From Methylobacterium currus (lineage in GTDB: Bacteria; Pseudomonadota; Alphaproteobacteria; Rhizobiales; Beijerinckiaceae), in contig NZ_CP028843.1 of NCBI RefSeq assembly GCF_003058325.1, positions 5,933,001 to 5,997,000 on the forward strand: 64,000 bases of DNA, in the 5' to 3' direction. A program made the position numbers and the translations under genes. The notes below the pieces were generated by a model. That model was not told the DNA's origin. It did not search any database and saw nothing but the letters and a program-made list of their open reading frames with translations. The stretch's first letter is position 1; each line of letters begins with the position of its first letter. Of this stretch, positions 46,777-55,900 are shown in pieces.

Positions 46777-47232
46777 ATGCTGCGCCTCGCTCTCTACCAG
46801 CCCGACATCCCGCAGAACACCGGCACGATGCTGCGCCTCGCCGCCTGCCTCGGCGTCGCCGTCGAGATCATCGAGCCGGCCGGCTTCGACGTCTCGGACC
46901 GGCACCTGCGCCGCTCCGGCCTCGACTATCTCGACCACGTCGCGATCACCCGCCACCGCTCCTACGCCGCCTTCGATGCCTGGCGCCGGGACGCCGGAAT
47001 CCGGCTGGTGCTCGCCACCACCCAAGGATCCGTCCCCTACACGTCCCACGCCTTCCGGGACGGCGACTGCCTGATGGTCGGGCGCGAATCGGCCGGGGTG
47101 CCGGAAGCGGTCCATGCCGATGCCGAGGCCCGGGTGGCGATCCCGATGCGGGCGGGGATGCGCTCGCTCAACGTGGCGGTGGCGGCCGGGATGATCCTGG
47201 GCGAGGGATTGCGCCAGCTCGGCTCCGTCTGA
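46777..47232 (+). CDS. trmL: tRNA (cytidine(34)-2'-O)-methyltransferase
   Basis: 151 residues, a minimal SPOUT methyltransferase. The motifs are LYQPDIPQNTGTMLRLAACLGV, GLDYLDHVAI, LMVGRESAGVPEAVH and the knot end MRSLNVAVAAGMILGE. It methylates the 2'-OH of the wobble base of leucine tRNAs using S-adenosylmethionine. Length and motifs match TrmL closely. It is transcribed in the same direction as hemF 70 bases further on. Confidence 0.93.
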   Translation: MLRLALYQPDIPQNTGTMLRLAACLGVAVEIIEPAGFDVSDRHLRRSGLDYLDHVAITRHRSYAAFDAWRRDAGIRLVLATTQGSVPYTSHAFRDGDCLMVGRESAGVPEAVHADAEARVAIPMRAGMRSLNVAVAAGMILGEGLRQLGSV

Positions 47233-47301
47233 CGCCTTCTGGCTGATGCGTTGCCCGTCTGCCACCTTGGCCCGCGCCCGCCGGTATGGGATGAGAAGGC
47301 C

Positions 47302-48198
47302 ATGACCGACGCCGCTCCCGACATCGCCGCGCTCAAGACCGAGGCGACCACCTGGTTCTCCACCCTGCGCGACCGGATCTGCGCCGCCTTCGAGCGGCTG
47401 GAGGAGGAGGCGACGGGGCCGTTCGACCCCGAGGCCGGCGGGCCGGGGCGGTTCGAGCGCACGCCCTGGGAGCGGACCGACCATTCCGGCACCCCGGGCG
47501 GCGGCGGCACCATGGCGATGCTGCGCGGCCGGGTGTTCGAGAAATGCGGCGTCCACGTCTCGGCGGTGCACGGCGAGTTCGCCCCCGAGTTCCGCGGCCA
47601 GATCCCGGGCGCGGCGGAGGATCCGCGCTTCTTCGCCACCGGGATCTCGCTGATCGCCCATCCGTGGAACCCGCACGTGCCGACCGTGCACATGAACACC
47701 CGCTTCGTCGTGACGACGAAGACGTGGTTCGGCGGCGGGGCCGACCTGACCCCGGTCCTCGACCGGCGCCGTCGCCAGGATGACCCCGACACGATCGCCT
47801 TCCACGCCGCCTTCGAGCAGGCCTGCGCCCGGCATCCGGCTGCCGACTACGCCCGCTACAAGGCCTGGTGCGACGAGTATTTCCACCTCAAGCACCGCAA
47901 CGAGCCCCGCGGCATCGGCGGCATCTTCTACGACTATCACTGGACCGGCGATCCGGCCGCCGACCTCGCCTTGACCCGCGAGGTGGGCGAAGCGTTCCTC
48001 GGCGTCTATCCGGAGATCGTCCGGCGCAATGTCACCATCCCCTGGACCGAGGCCGACCGCCACGAGCAGCAGGTCCGCCGCGGCCGCTACGTCGAGTTCA
48101 ACCTGCTCTACGACCGCGGCACCATCTTCGGCCTCAAGACCGGCGGCAACGTCGCGTCGATCCTGTCCTCGATGCCGCCGACGGTGCGCTGGCCTTAA
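47302..48198 (+). CDS. hemF: oxygen-dependent coproporphyrinogen III oxidase
   Basis: 298 residues from the ATG at 47302 (GAGAAGG upstream). The strongly conserved HemF sequence is present: [66 protein letters not shown] and [14 protein letters not shown]. It decarboxylates coproporphyrinogen III in haem and bacteriochlorophyll synthesis, using oxygen, in the cytosol. Length is typical. A DMT transporter gene starts nine bases later. Confidence 0.95.
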   Translation: MTDAAPDIAALKTEATTWFSTLRDRICAAFERLEEEATGPFDPEAGGPGRFERTPWERTDHSGTPGGGGTMAMLRGRVFEKCGVHVSAVHGEFAPEFRGQIPGAAEDPRFFATGISLIAHPWNPHVPTVHMNTRFVVTTKTWFGGGADLTPVLDRRRRQDDPDTIAFHAAFEQACARHPAADYARYKAWCDEYFHLKHRNEPRGIGGIFYDYHWTGDPAADLALTREVGEAFLGVYPEIVRRNVTIPWTEADRHEQQVRRGRYVEFNLLYDRGTIFGLKTGGNVASILSSMPPTVRWP

Positions 48199-48207
48199 AG
48201 ACGAGCG

Positions 48208-49104
48208 GTGAGACCCCTCCCCGACCTCCTCGCCGTCGTCCTCTGGATGGCCGGCGCCCTGCTGTCGTTCTCGGCCACCGCCATCGCCGTGCGCGAGGTG
48301 GCGCCGGCGCTCGGCCTGTTCGACATCCTGGCGGCCCGGGCCGGGGCCGGGGTGGCGATCGTCGGGATGGTCGCGGTCCTACGCCGCCGGCCGCTCCCGG
48401 CGCGGCGGCTGCCGTTGCATCTCGCCCGTAACCTCGTGCACTGGGGCGGCAACTACGCCTGGTCGCTCGGGGTCACGCTCCTGCCCCTCGCGGTCGTCTT
48501 CGCCCTCGAATTCACCACGCCGGCCTGGGTCACGCTTCTCGCAGTCCTGATCCTGCGCGAACGGCTGACCGCGAGCCGGCTCGCGGCGGTGGCCCTCGGC
48601 TTCCTCGGCGTGCTGGTGGTGCTGCGGCCAGGGCTGGCCGCCTTGCAGCCGGCGAGCTTGGTGGTGCTGGGCGCGGCCGTGATGTTCGCGCTGACGGCCG
48701 TCGCCACCAAGGCGTTGACCCGGACCGAGAGCGTGCTGTCGATCCTGTTCTGGATGAACCTGATCCAGCTGCCGCTCAACCTCGTGGCCGGCCGGATCTT
48801 TCCGGCGGTGCCGGTCCACGCCTTCGAGGGGCGGCACGGGCTGGCGCTGGCGGTGTTGTGCATCGCCGGGCTCACCTCGCATTGGTGCCTGACCAGCGCC
48901 TACCGGCGCGGCGACGCCATCCTGGTCATGCCCCTCGACTTCCTGCGGATCCCGCTGATCGCGCTGCTCGGCTGGCGCCTCTACGGCGAGCCCCTCGATC
49001 CATGGCTGTTCGTCGGCGCCGGGCTGATCGTCGGCGGCATCGTCTGGAACCTCGCGGCGGAGGCGCGGCGACGGGCCCCTGCCGTCCAGCCCGAAGGGGC
49101 TTGA
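48208..49104 (+). CDS. DMT superfamily (EamA) transporter
   Basis: 298 residues from a GTG. It has ten membrane helices in two EamA repeats, with LEFTTPAWVTLLAVLILRERLT marking the end of repeat one and MPLDFLRIPLIALLGWRLYGEPL that of repeat two. These are drug/metabolite transporters, often amino-acid or vitamin exporters. The substrate is not predictable. It directly follows hemF (9 bases) and may be cotranscribed. Confidence 0.9.
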   Translation: MRPLPDLLAVVLWMAGALLSFSATAIAVREVAPALGLFDILAARAGAGVAIVGMVAVLRRRPLPARRLPLHLARNLVHWGGNYAWSLGVTLLPLAVVFALEFTTPAWVTLLAVLILRERLTASRLAAVALGFLGVLVVLRPGLAALQPASLVVLGAAVMFALTAVATKALTRTESVLSILFWMNLIQLPLNLVAGRIFPAVPVHAFEGRHGLALAVLCIAGLTSHWCLTSAYRRGDAILVMPLDFLRIPLIALLGWRLYGEPLDPWLFVGAGLIVGGIVWNLAAEARRRAPAVQPEGA

Positions 49105-49136
49105 CCAATCACCGCGCTGGCGCGTTGATCGACGCC

Positions 49137-50312
49137 ATGCTGCTGACCTTCTTCACCGAGCTGCGCGCCGCCAAGGTCCCGGTCTCGCTGCGCGAGTACC
49201 TGACCCTGCTCGAGGCCCTCGACCGCGACCTCGCCGACCAGCGGGTGGAGGATTTCTATTACCTCTCCCGCACCGCCCTGGTGAAGGACGAGCGCAACCT
49301 CGACAAGTTCGACCGGGTGTTCGGCCGCGTCTTCAAGGGTGTGGTCACGGTCGGGGAGGCGGTGGAGCCGCAGGCCATCCCCGAGGAGTGGCTGCGCAAG
49401 CTGGCGGAAAAGTACCTCACCGCGGAGGAGCGGGCCCAGATCCAGGCGCTCGGCTGGGACAAGCTGTTCGAGACCCTGAAGGAGCGGCTGGCCGAGCAGA
49501 AGGGGCGCCACCAGGGCGGCTCGAAATGGATCGGGACGGGGGGCACCTCGCCCTTCGGCGCCTACGGCGACAACCCGGAAGGCATCCGCATCGGCCAGGA
49601 CGGCAACCGCAACTTCCGGGCGGTGAAGGTCTGGGACCAGCGCACCTTCAAGGACCTGGACGATTCGGCGGAGCTGGGCTCGCGCACCATCCGGCTGGCC
49701 CTGCGGCGCCTGCGCCGCTTCGCCCGCACCGGCGCGGCGGAGGAGCTCGACCTCGACGGCACGATCCGCGAGACCGCCCGCCACGGCATGCTCGATCTGC
49801 GCCTGCGGCCGGAGCGGCGCAACGCCGTCAAGGTGCTGCTGTTCCTCGATGTCGGCGGCTCGATGGACTGGCACGTGGAACTCGCCGAGCAGCTCTTCTC
49901 CGCCGCCCGCTCGGAGTTCAAGCACTTCGAGCATTTCTACTTCCACAACTGTCTCTACGAGACGGTCTGGAAGGAGAACCGACGGCGCCACACCGAGGGC
50001 ACGCCGCTCCTCGACGTGATCCGCACCTACCCGTCCGATTACCGGGTGGTGTTCGTCGGCGACGCCGCGATGTCGCCCTACGAGATCGCGATGGCGGGCG
50101 GATCGGTCGAGCACTGGAACGAGGAGGCCGGCCGGGTCTGGCTCGAGCGGGTGCTGGCCCACTTCCCGAAGGTGGCCTGGCTCAACCCGGTGCCGCAGGC
50201 ACAGTGGGGATACTCGCAGTCGAACGCGATGATCCGGCAGATCGTTTCCGACCGGATGTACCCGCTGACGCTGGAAGGGATCGACCAGGCGACGCGCGCC
50301 CTGCTGCGCTGA
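49137..50312 (+). CDS. VWA-domain protein, CoxE-like
   Basis: 391 residues. The N-terminal helical part is LLTFFTELRAAKVPVSLREYLTLLEALDRDL. The von Willebrand A-type domain has the modified metal site FLDVGGSMDWHVE, then FKHFEHFYFHNCLYETVW, and ends in VAWLNPVPQAQWGYSQSNAM. CoxE-like proteins usually act with a MoxR AAA+ ATPase to assemble metal enzymes. No MoxR gene is adjacent here, so the partner must be elsewhere. It is cytosolic, starting 32 bases after the DMT gene. Confidence 0.85.
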   Translation: MLLTFFTELRAAKVPVSLREYLTLLEALDRDLADQRVEDFYYLSRTALVKDERNLDKFDRVFGRVFKGVVTVGEAVEPQAIPEEWLRKLAEKYLTAEERAQIQALGWDKLFETLKERLAEQKGRHQGGSKWIGTGGTSPFGAYGDNPEGIRIGQDGNRNFRAVKVWDQRTFKDLDDSAELGSRTIRLALRRLRRFARTGAAEELDLDGTIRETARHGMLDLRLRPERRNAVKVLLFLDVGGSMDWHVELAEQLFSAARSEFKHFEHFYFHNCLYETVWKENRRRHTEGTPLLDVIRTYPSDYRVVFVGDAAMSPYEIAMAGGSVEHWNEEAGRVWLERVLAHFPKVAWLNPVPQAQWGYSQSNAMIRQIVSDRMYPLTLEGIDQATRALLR

Positions 50313-50399
50313 CGGCTCAGTGCACCCTCACAGAACTCCCGCTGCGCCGACGCCGCCACAGTGAGCAATGACAATGACCGGGAGCTTTGTGAGAGACAC

Positions 50400-51473
50400 T
50401 CACGGCCGCTGGACGATCACTCCGTACCAGCCGAGGCCCCGGTAGGTCTCGTAGCCGGGCGTGCGGTGATAGGCGACGAGACCCTTGCCGCCCTTCGCCG
50501 GAACGACGCCGCTCTCCGGGTCGGCGAGGTCGACCGGAAGCCGCTCGCTCAGGAGGCCGGCGCCGTCGCTCGCGGCGATCACCCGATGCGCGGCATCGAC
50601 GAGCAGCACCCGCGTGCGGGCCCGGTCCTCGGGCGCGACCCGCGCCCCCTGGACGATCGCCCGCGCCTGTGGCTCCCAGTCGAAATGGATCGCCAGCACG
50701 CCGAGGGGGCGGCCCGAGGCCTCGCCGTCCTGGCGCACGCTGGCGCAGTAGGTCGCCACCTGGGCGCCGCCGAGACGGCTCTCCGCCCGGATGTCGGCCG
50801 CCGTATACTCGTCGCCCGAGGCGAGCGCGGCGGCCTGCCGGAACCAGGCCTCCTGCGCCACGCTCTGGCCGCGCAAACCGGGGAAGCGGCCGGGCCGCCC
50901 AGTGGCGATGACACGCCCGTCGAGATCGCAGAGCCAGAGATCGAGATAGACCGTGTAGGCGGACAGGATGACGCCGAGCCGCTTCTCGGCGAAGGCCGCG
51001 GCCGCAGCGGAGGGATCCGCCGCGCAGGCCACGACCGCCGCGTCGGTCGCCCACCAGCGCACGTCGCAGGTCCGCTCGTAGAGATTGCGGTCGATCAGCT
51101 CGACGGCATTGAGGGCGAGGTCAACGAGACGCTCGCCCTGCGCCCGGGTCACCAGCCGGGAGACCTGCGCCTGGAGCCCGACGATGCGCCCGTCGACATC
51201 GGCCTCCAGCTCCCGGGCGAGGCCGGCGATGGCCTCCCCGACGGCGCCGACCTCGTTGGCCACCACCGTGAAGCCGCGCCCGTGCTCGCCGACCCGGCTG
51301 CTCTCGATGCGGGCATTCAGGGCCAGCATCTTCACCTGGCTGGTGATCTGGCGGATGCGCTGCGTCTTGTCGTGCGCGGCCTGACGCAGGGTCGTCGCCG
51401 CCGCGGCGATGTCCGACAGCGCGCAATCTTCCCCTGCCCGGTCGTTGCCCGCCCTCAGGGCCTGGTTCGTCAC
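50400..51473 (-). CDS. soluble chemoreceptor-like protein with N-terminal signalling tip and C-terminal Cache-like domain
   Basis: 357 residues from a GTG with AGGAGG six bases upstream. The methyl-accepting tip lies at the N-terminus (about 35-95: LALNARIESSRVGEHGRGFTVVANEVGAVGE). A sensory domain of Cache type follows (about 115-350; LCDLDGRVIATGRPGRFPGLRG, then VLAIHFDWEPQA). There is no signal peptide or membrane helix, so it should sense a cytosolic ligand. The domain order is the reverse of a classical receptor and the signalling part is short. The signalling partner is unknown. Confidence 0.82.
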   Translation of the reverse strand: MTNQALRAGNDRAGEDCALSDIAAAATTLRQAAHDKTQRIRQITSQVKMLALNARIESSRVGEHGRGFTVVANEVGAVGEAIAGLARELEADVDGRIVGLQAQVSRLVTRAQGERLVDLALNAVELIDRNLYERTCDVRWWATDAAVVACAADPSAAAAAFAEKRLGVILSAYTVYLDLWLCDLDGRVIATGRPGRFPGLRGQSVAQEAWFRQAAALASGDEYTAADIRAESRLGGAQVATYCASVRQDGEASGRPLGVLAIHFDWEPQARAIVQGARVAPEDRARTRVLLVDAAHRVIAASDGAGLLSERLPVDLADPESGVVPAKGGKGLVAYHRTPGYETYRGLGWYGVIVQRP

Positions 51474-51711
51474 GGCGCGCCTCCTCGTCCGGGCCGGCCC
51501 CGGATGTCGGCGGCGATTGTCGACCGTCGTTGATTAAGGAAGTGCGTGCTCGCTGCGGTTTAGGCCGATGGCCTGATCAGTCTCGTCGCCGAGTTTCATC
51601 CCGCAGGCGGGGCTGAGGCCGGGCTCCCGCGGCGCCCGGCCCAAGGTGAGGCGTCGTCCTTCCCCTTCGGAATGAGGATAAGCCGGAACGAAGAGCAAGT
51701 CTGCCTGCGCC

Positions 51712-52032
51712 TCAGCCCTGGCGGGCCGGGGTGGTGACGGTGAGACCGTCGAGCTCGGGCTTGAGCCGGATCTGGCACGACAGGCGGGAGCTCGGCCGCA
51801 CGTCCGAGGCGAAGTCGAGCATGTCCTGCTCCATGGGCTCGGCCGGGCCGACGGCCTCCGCCCAGTCCTCGGCGACATAGACGTGGCAGGTCGCGCAGGC
51901 ACAGGCGCCGCCGCATTCCGCGTCGATGCCCGGCACGTTGTTGCGGATCGCGGTCTCCATCACGGTCGAGCCGACCTCGCCCTTCACGGTGCGGGGCGTG
52001 CCGGCGGCATCGACGTAAGTGATCTGGACCAT
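51712..52032 (-). CDS. adrenodoxin-type 2Fe-2S ferredoxin
   Basis: 106 residues. The 2Fe-2S ligands are Cys40, Cys46, Cys49 and Cys86 (ECGGACACATCHVYV, RLSCQIRL), the class used by mitochondria-like and bacterial P450/Isc ferredoxins. It is a soluble electron carrier, probably for a mono-oxygenase or Fe-S assembly. No partner reductase is adjacent. The start at 52032 was chosen because the fold begins immediately and GGAG lies upstream. Confidence 0.93.
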   Translation of the reverse strand: MVQITYVDAAGTPRTVKGEVGSTVMETAIRNNVPGIDAECGGACACATCHVYVAEDWAEAVGPAEPMEQDMLDFASDVRPSSRLSCQIRLKPELDGLTVTTPARQG

Positions 52033-52162
52033 CTGGGACTCCGGAAGCCTCGAGCGCGGCCGCGGATCGGACTTAAGGACGCGGCGCGGTCTGATTGGCG
52101 GGTGCCGCCCCGGAATGCAAGCGCGCCGTGCGTCGCGCGGCACACGCGCCGCAGCATGGCTG

Positions 52163-52204
52163 GTGACTTGTGACTTGCGGCTAGTGACTGATGACTTGCG
52201 GCTT
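52163..52204. repeat. tandem 21-bp direct repeat
   Basis: GTGACTTGTGACTTGCGGCTA (52163-52183) is followed at once by a near copy differing at 4 of 21 positions (52184-52204). It lies in the space between the ferredoxin and Hpt genes. It may be a slippage product; no protein is encoded. Confidence 0.8.
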
Positions 52205-52232
52205 GGCGCCGGAGCCGCGGCGCGGCCGGGGC

Positions 52233-52550
52233 TCAGAACAGCGCCAGGGTCTCCCGCACGGCCCGCGCCAGCGCCGGCTCCAGGTTGCGCGCCGTCGCGC
52301 CGTCGCCACCCCGCAGGGCCGCTTCGAGCTGCCCGGCGAGCGCCGCCACCCGGTCGGCGCCGACGCCGAGCGCCGAGCCCTTGAGGGTATGGGCGAGGTC
52401 CGCCCGTGCCTCGGGCGCCTGCTCCGGGTCGGCGAGCCCTGGCATCAGCCGGTCGCACTGGCCCGCGAACAGCGCCAGCACCTCGCGGGCGAGGTCGGCA
52501 TCGCCGAAGGTCTGCCGGTCCAGGTGCGCGCGGTCGAGGAGCGTCTCCAT
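52233..52550 (-). CDS. Hpt-domain protein (histidine phosphotransfer)
   Basis: 105 residues forming a four-helix Hpt domain. The phosphorylatable histidine is His54 in AHTLKGSALGVGA. It relays phosphate between hybrid kinases and response regulators in a cytoplasmic phosphorelay. No cognate kinase or regulator is adjacent. The start at 52550 was chosen as the only ATG that yields just the domain; longer upstream frames are not conserved in pattern. It is divergent from the giant gene. Confidence 0.82.
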   Translation of the reverse strand: METLLDRAHLDRQTFGDADLAREVLALFAGQCDRLMPGLADPEQAPEARADLAHTLKGSALGVGADRVAALAGQLEAALRGGDGATARNLEPALARAVRETLALF

Positions 52551-52977
52551 CGGGGCGTCTCGCGGTTGCCCTCGCGGGGCAGGAAGGGATCGGGCCAGAT
52601 CCCGCAAGGACAAGCCGGACGCAAGGTCATGGGCCCGGGCTCCTGTGAGTCCGCAGTTCCGGTGGAACTCTGTCCACAGCGTGCTCAAGGCCCGGACGAT
52701 CCCGCCCCCCGGCCGGCAAACCCCAGTCCCTGCGGCAGGATAGCGGATCCGGGAGCGGCGTGCCGGACACATGGTAACCATTCCGTTAAGCTTTTTGGGA
52801 GGGTTGGCGTCCTCCGGGTATCCGGCTGGTACTCCTTGCGTCTAAGGTTCTCGTGGTAAACCGCTGAGATCGCGCCGGCTGGCGACACGGCGCGGGTTTC
52901 GCGGGATCTCGGGGATGATGCGGCGCGGCGGCTCTCACGGGTCGCCCGGCGGCGTTCACGGCGTAACGAGGCGTTCG

Positions 52978-55900
52978 ATGGCGACGGAAAAGAAGCTCAA
53001 GGATCCGGCGGAAGCGGCGCTGTCGGCGATTGAGCAGGCTCTCAACCTGGACCATCCGGCAGGGCCGGATGCCCGGTCGCCCGATCCCCGATCGACGGAC
53101 GCCTCCGACGGCGCCCGCGTCGAGCCCCGTCTGCCCGACGTGCACGATGCCGACCCCCTGTCCGATCCTCTGACGAGTCCCGGCGCCGCGCGCGAGCCCG
53201 GCTTCGACGGCAGCGCCCTGCCGGCCTCCCGCGACCGCCGCGAGGGCGGGCTGCTGCCGCCGGACCGCTCCCTCGTCGCCAATGACGACCGCCGCAGCGT
53301 CGGAGCCCTGCAGCAGACCCTGCGGATCGAGCCCTCGCGCGCTCCTTACATCGTCGCGACCCTCGCCGCCCTGGCCTGGCTCGCCGGCTTCGCAGGCCTG
53401 GCCTGGAGCCAGTCCGGCGGCGACCTGCGCGGCTTCGCCTCGGGGTTGAGCAGCCTCCAGGGCGCCGTCGGCGCGGCGGCGGTGCTCGCCCCCGTCATGC
53501 TGTTCTTCATCGCCGCCATGCTGGCGGTGCGCGCCCAGGAGATGCGCCACGTCGCCCGCGCGGTCGGCGAGGTGGCGATCCGGCTCGCCGAGCCCGAGGG
53601 CTTCTCCACCGACGCGGTCCTGACCATGTCGCAGGCGGTCCGCCGCGAGGTCGCGGCGGTCGGCGACGGCGTCGAGCGCGCGCTCGCCCGCGCCGGCGAG
53701 CTCGAGACCCTGGTGCGCGGCGAGATCTCGACGCTGGAGCGCGCCTATTCGGACAACGAGATCCGCATCCGCTCCCTCGTCGAGGAGCTGGTGGCGCAGC
53801 GCGAATCGATCGTCGCCAATGCCGAGCGGGTGCGCGGCGCGATCCAGGGCTCGCACCAGAACCTGACCCAGGAGCTCGACACCGCGGCCGAGCGGATCGT
53901 CACGGCCGTCGACGGCGCCGGCGAGCGGGTCACCGCCGCGCTCGGCGCCCGCGGCGAGGCGATCACCGCGGCGATCGGCGATCGCGGCGAGGCGGTCACG
54001 GCGGCGCTCGCCGCCACCGGCGACCGGGTGGTCGAGGCGGTGGCCGGCCGCGGCGACGACCTGGTGCAGCGCCTCGTCGCCACCAGCGAGGGCGTGAAGG
54101 CCGATCTCGGCACCGTCGGCGACTCGCTGAGCCGGGCGCTCGAGACCCGGGCGGTCGAAGTCACGGAGGCGTTCGAACGCACCGGCGGCCTCCTCACCCG
54201 GACGCTGGCCGAGAATGCCGGCACCGTCGCCCGCACCCTGGCCGAGACCGGGGCCGAGGTCATCGAAGCCCTGAACCGCGAGGGCGCCCAGGTCCGCGAC
54301 ACCTTCGAGCGCTCGGCGCAGGGTCTGGAGGAGCGCTTCCTCGCCCGCGGCGGCGACCTGACCGAGCGCTTCGCCGAGACCGGCGCCGCCATCACCGAGC
54401 GCTTCGCCGCCTCCGGCAGCGCCATCGCGGCCCACATCTCCGACCGCGGCATCGCCCTGCGCGAGGAGATCGAGCAGGCCGGCAACGGCGTGGCCGTTGC
54501 GATCGAGACCCGGGCGGCGGCGGCCGAGGCCGGGCTCGCCCGCGCCAGCGACGGCGTCATCACGACCTTCGGCGACCGTGCCAACCGGGTGCGCGACGAT
54601 CTCTCGACCCTCGTCGAGGATGCGGCGCAGGCCCTCGGCGTACGCGGGGCCGACCTCGCGTCGCGCCTCGAGGAGACGATCGCGCGCGTCGAGGAGGTGC
54701 TGGTCGGCCATGGCGGCAGCCTCGAGCGCAGCCTGGACCAGACCGGCGAGCGCGTCGCCGCCCTGGTGGCCGAGCGCACCGGGGAGGCCGAGGGCCGGAT
54801 CGGCCAGGCCCTCGCCAGCCTCGCCGCCGCCTTCGAGGCCCGCAGCCGCGACCTCGCCGACGGCATCGACCGGCGCACCCAGGAGACGCAGGCCGCCCTC
54901 GCGGTTGCGGCCGACGCCCTTCAGGGCGGCTTCGAGGCCCGCACCGCCGGCGCCGGCGAGGCCCTGCGCCGCACCGCGGACGAGATCGGGGCCGACCTCG
55001 ACGCCCGTGCCGCCGCCCTGGCCGAGCGGTTCCGTGCCGCCGCCGCCGCGGCCACCGGCCAGGTCGGCGAGCAGACCGAGGAGGCCGCCGCCGCCTTCGC
55101 CCGGGCAGCCGAGGAAGCCGGCCGCGCCGTGGCGACCCACGCCCAGTCCCTTGACGGAACCCTGCGCGGCACGATCGAGCACCTGACGCGCCAGGCCGAG
55201 GACGTGTCCGCGGCCCTCGCGCTCGCCGCCGAGTCCGCCACCGGCGCCCTCGACGGCCGCACCGCCGCCGCCGCCGCCGCCTTCGTGGCCGCTGCGGAAG
55301 AGGCCGGCCGCCTCATCGGCGAGCGCACCGAGACCGCCGACGCTGCCTTGCGCACTGCGCTCGCCGGCCTCGCCGAGCGCGCGGAAGCGGCGGCTGCCGC
55401 CCTCACCGCCTCCGCCGACACGGTCGGCGACGCGCTGCAGGGCCGCTCGCAGGAAGCCGCCGAGATCATGCGCCGCGCCGCCGAGCAGGCGACGGGGGCG
55501 CTCGGCACCCGCACGGTCGAGGTGGCGCATATCTTCCGGCGCACCCTGGAGACGACCGGCGCCGAGCTCGATGCCCGCAGCCAGGCCGCGGCCGAGCTGT
55601 TCCGGCAGGCCACGAATGCGACGACCGGCGAGCTGGGCGCGCGGGCCGAAGAGGCTGCCGAGGTGCTGCGGCGCGCCGCCGAGACGGCGACGGGCGCGGT
55701 GGGTGCGCGCACGGCCGAGAGCGTCGAGGCGTTCCGGCAGGGGGCCGAGGAGGCTGCGGGCGCGCTGCAGGTGCGTCTGGCCGAGGCGGCCTCGTCCTTC
55801 GCCCGGGTGGCGGAGGAGGCGGCGCAGCTGATCGGGGCGCGGGCCGGCGAGGCCGACACGGCGTTGCACGGCGCGGTGGTGGGCCTGGCGGGCCGGGCCG

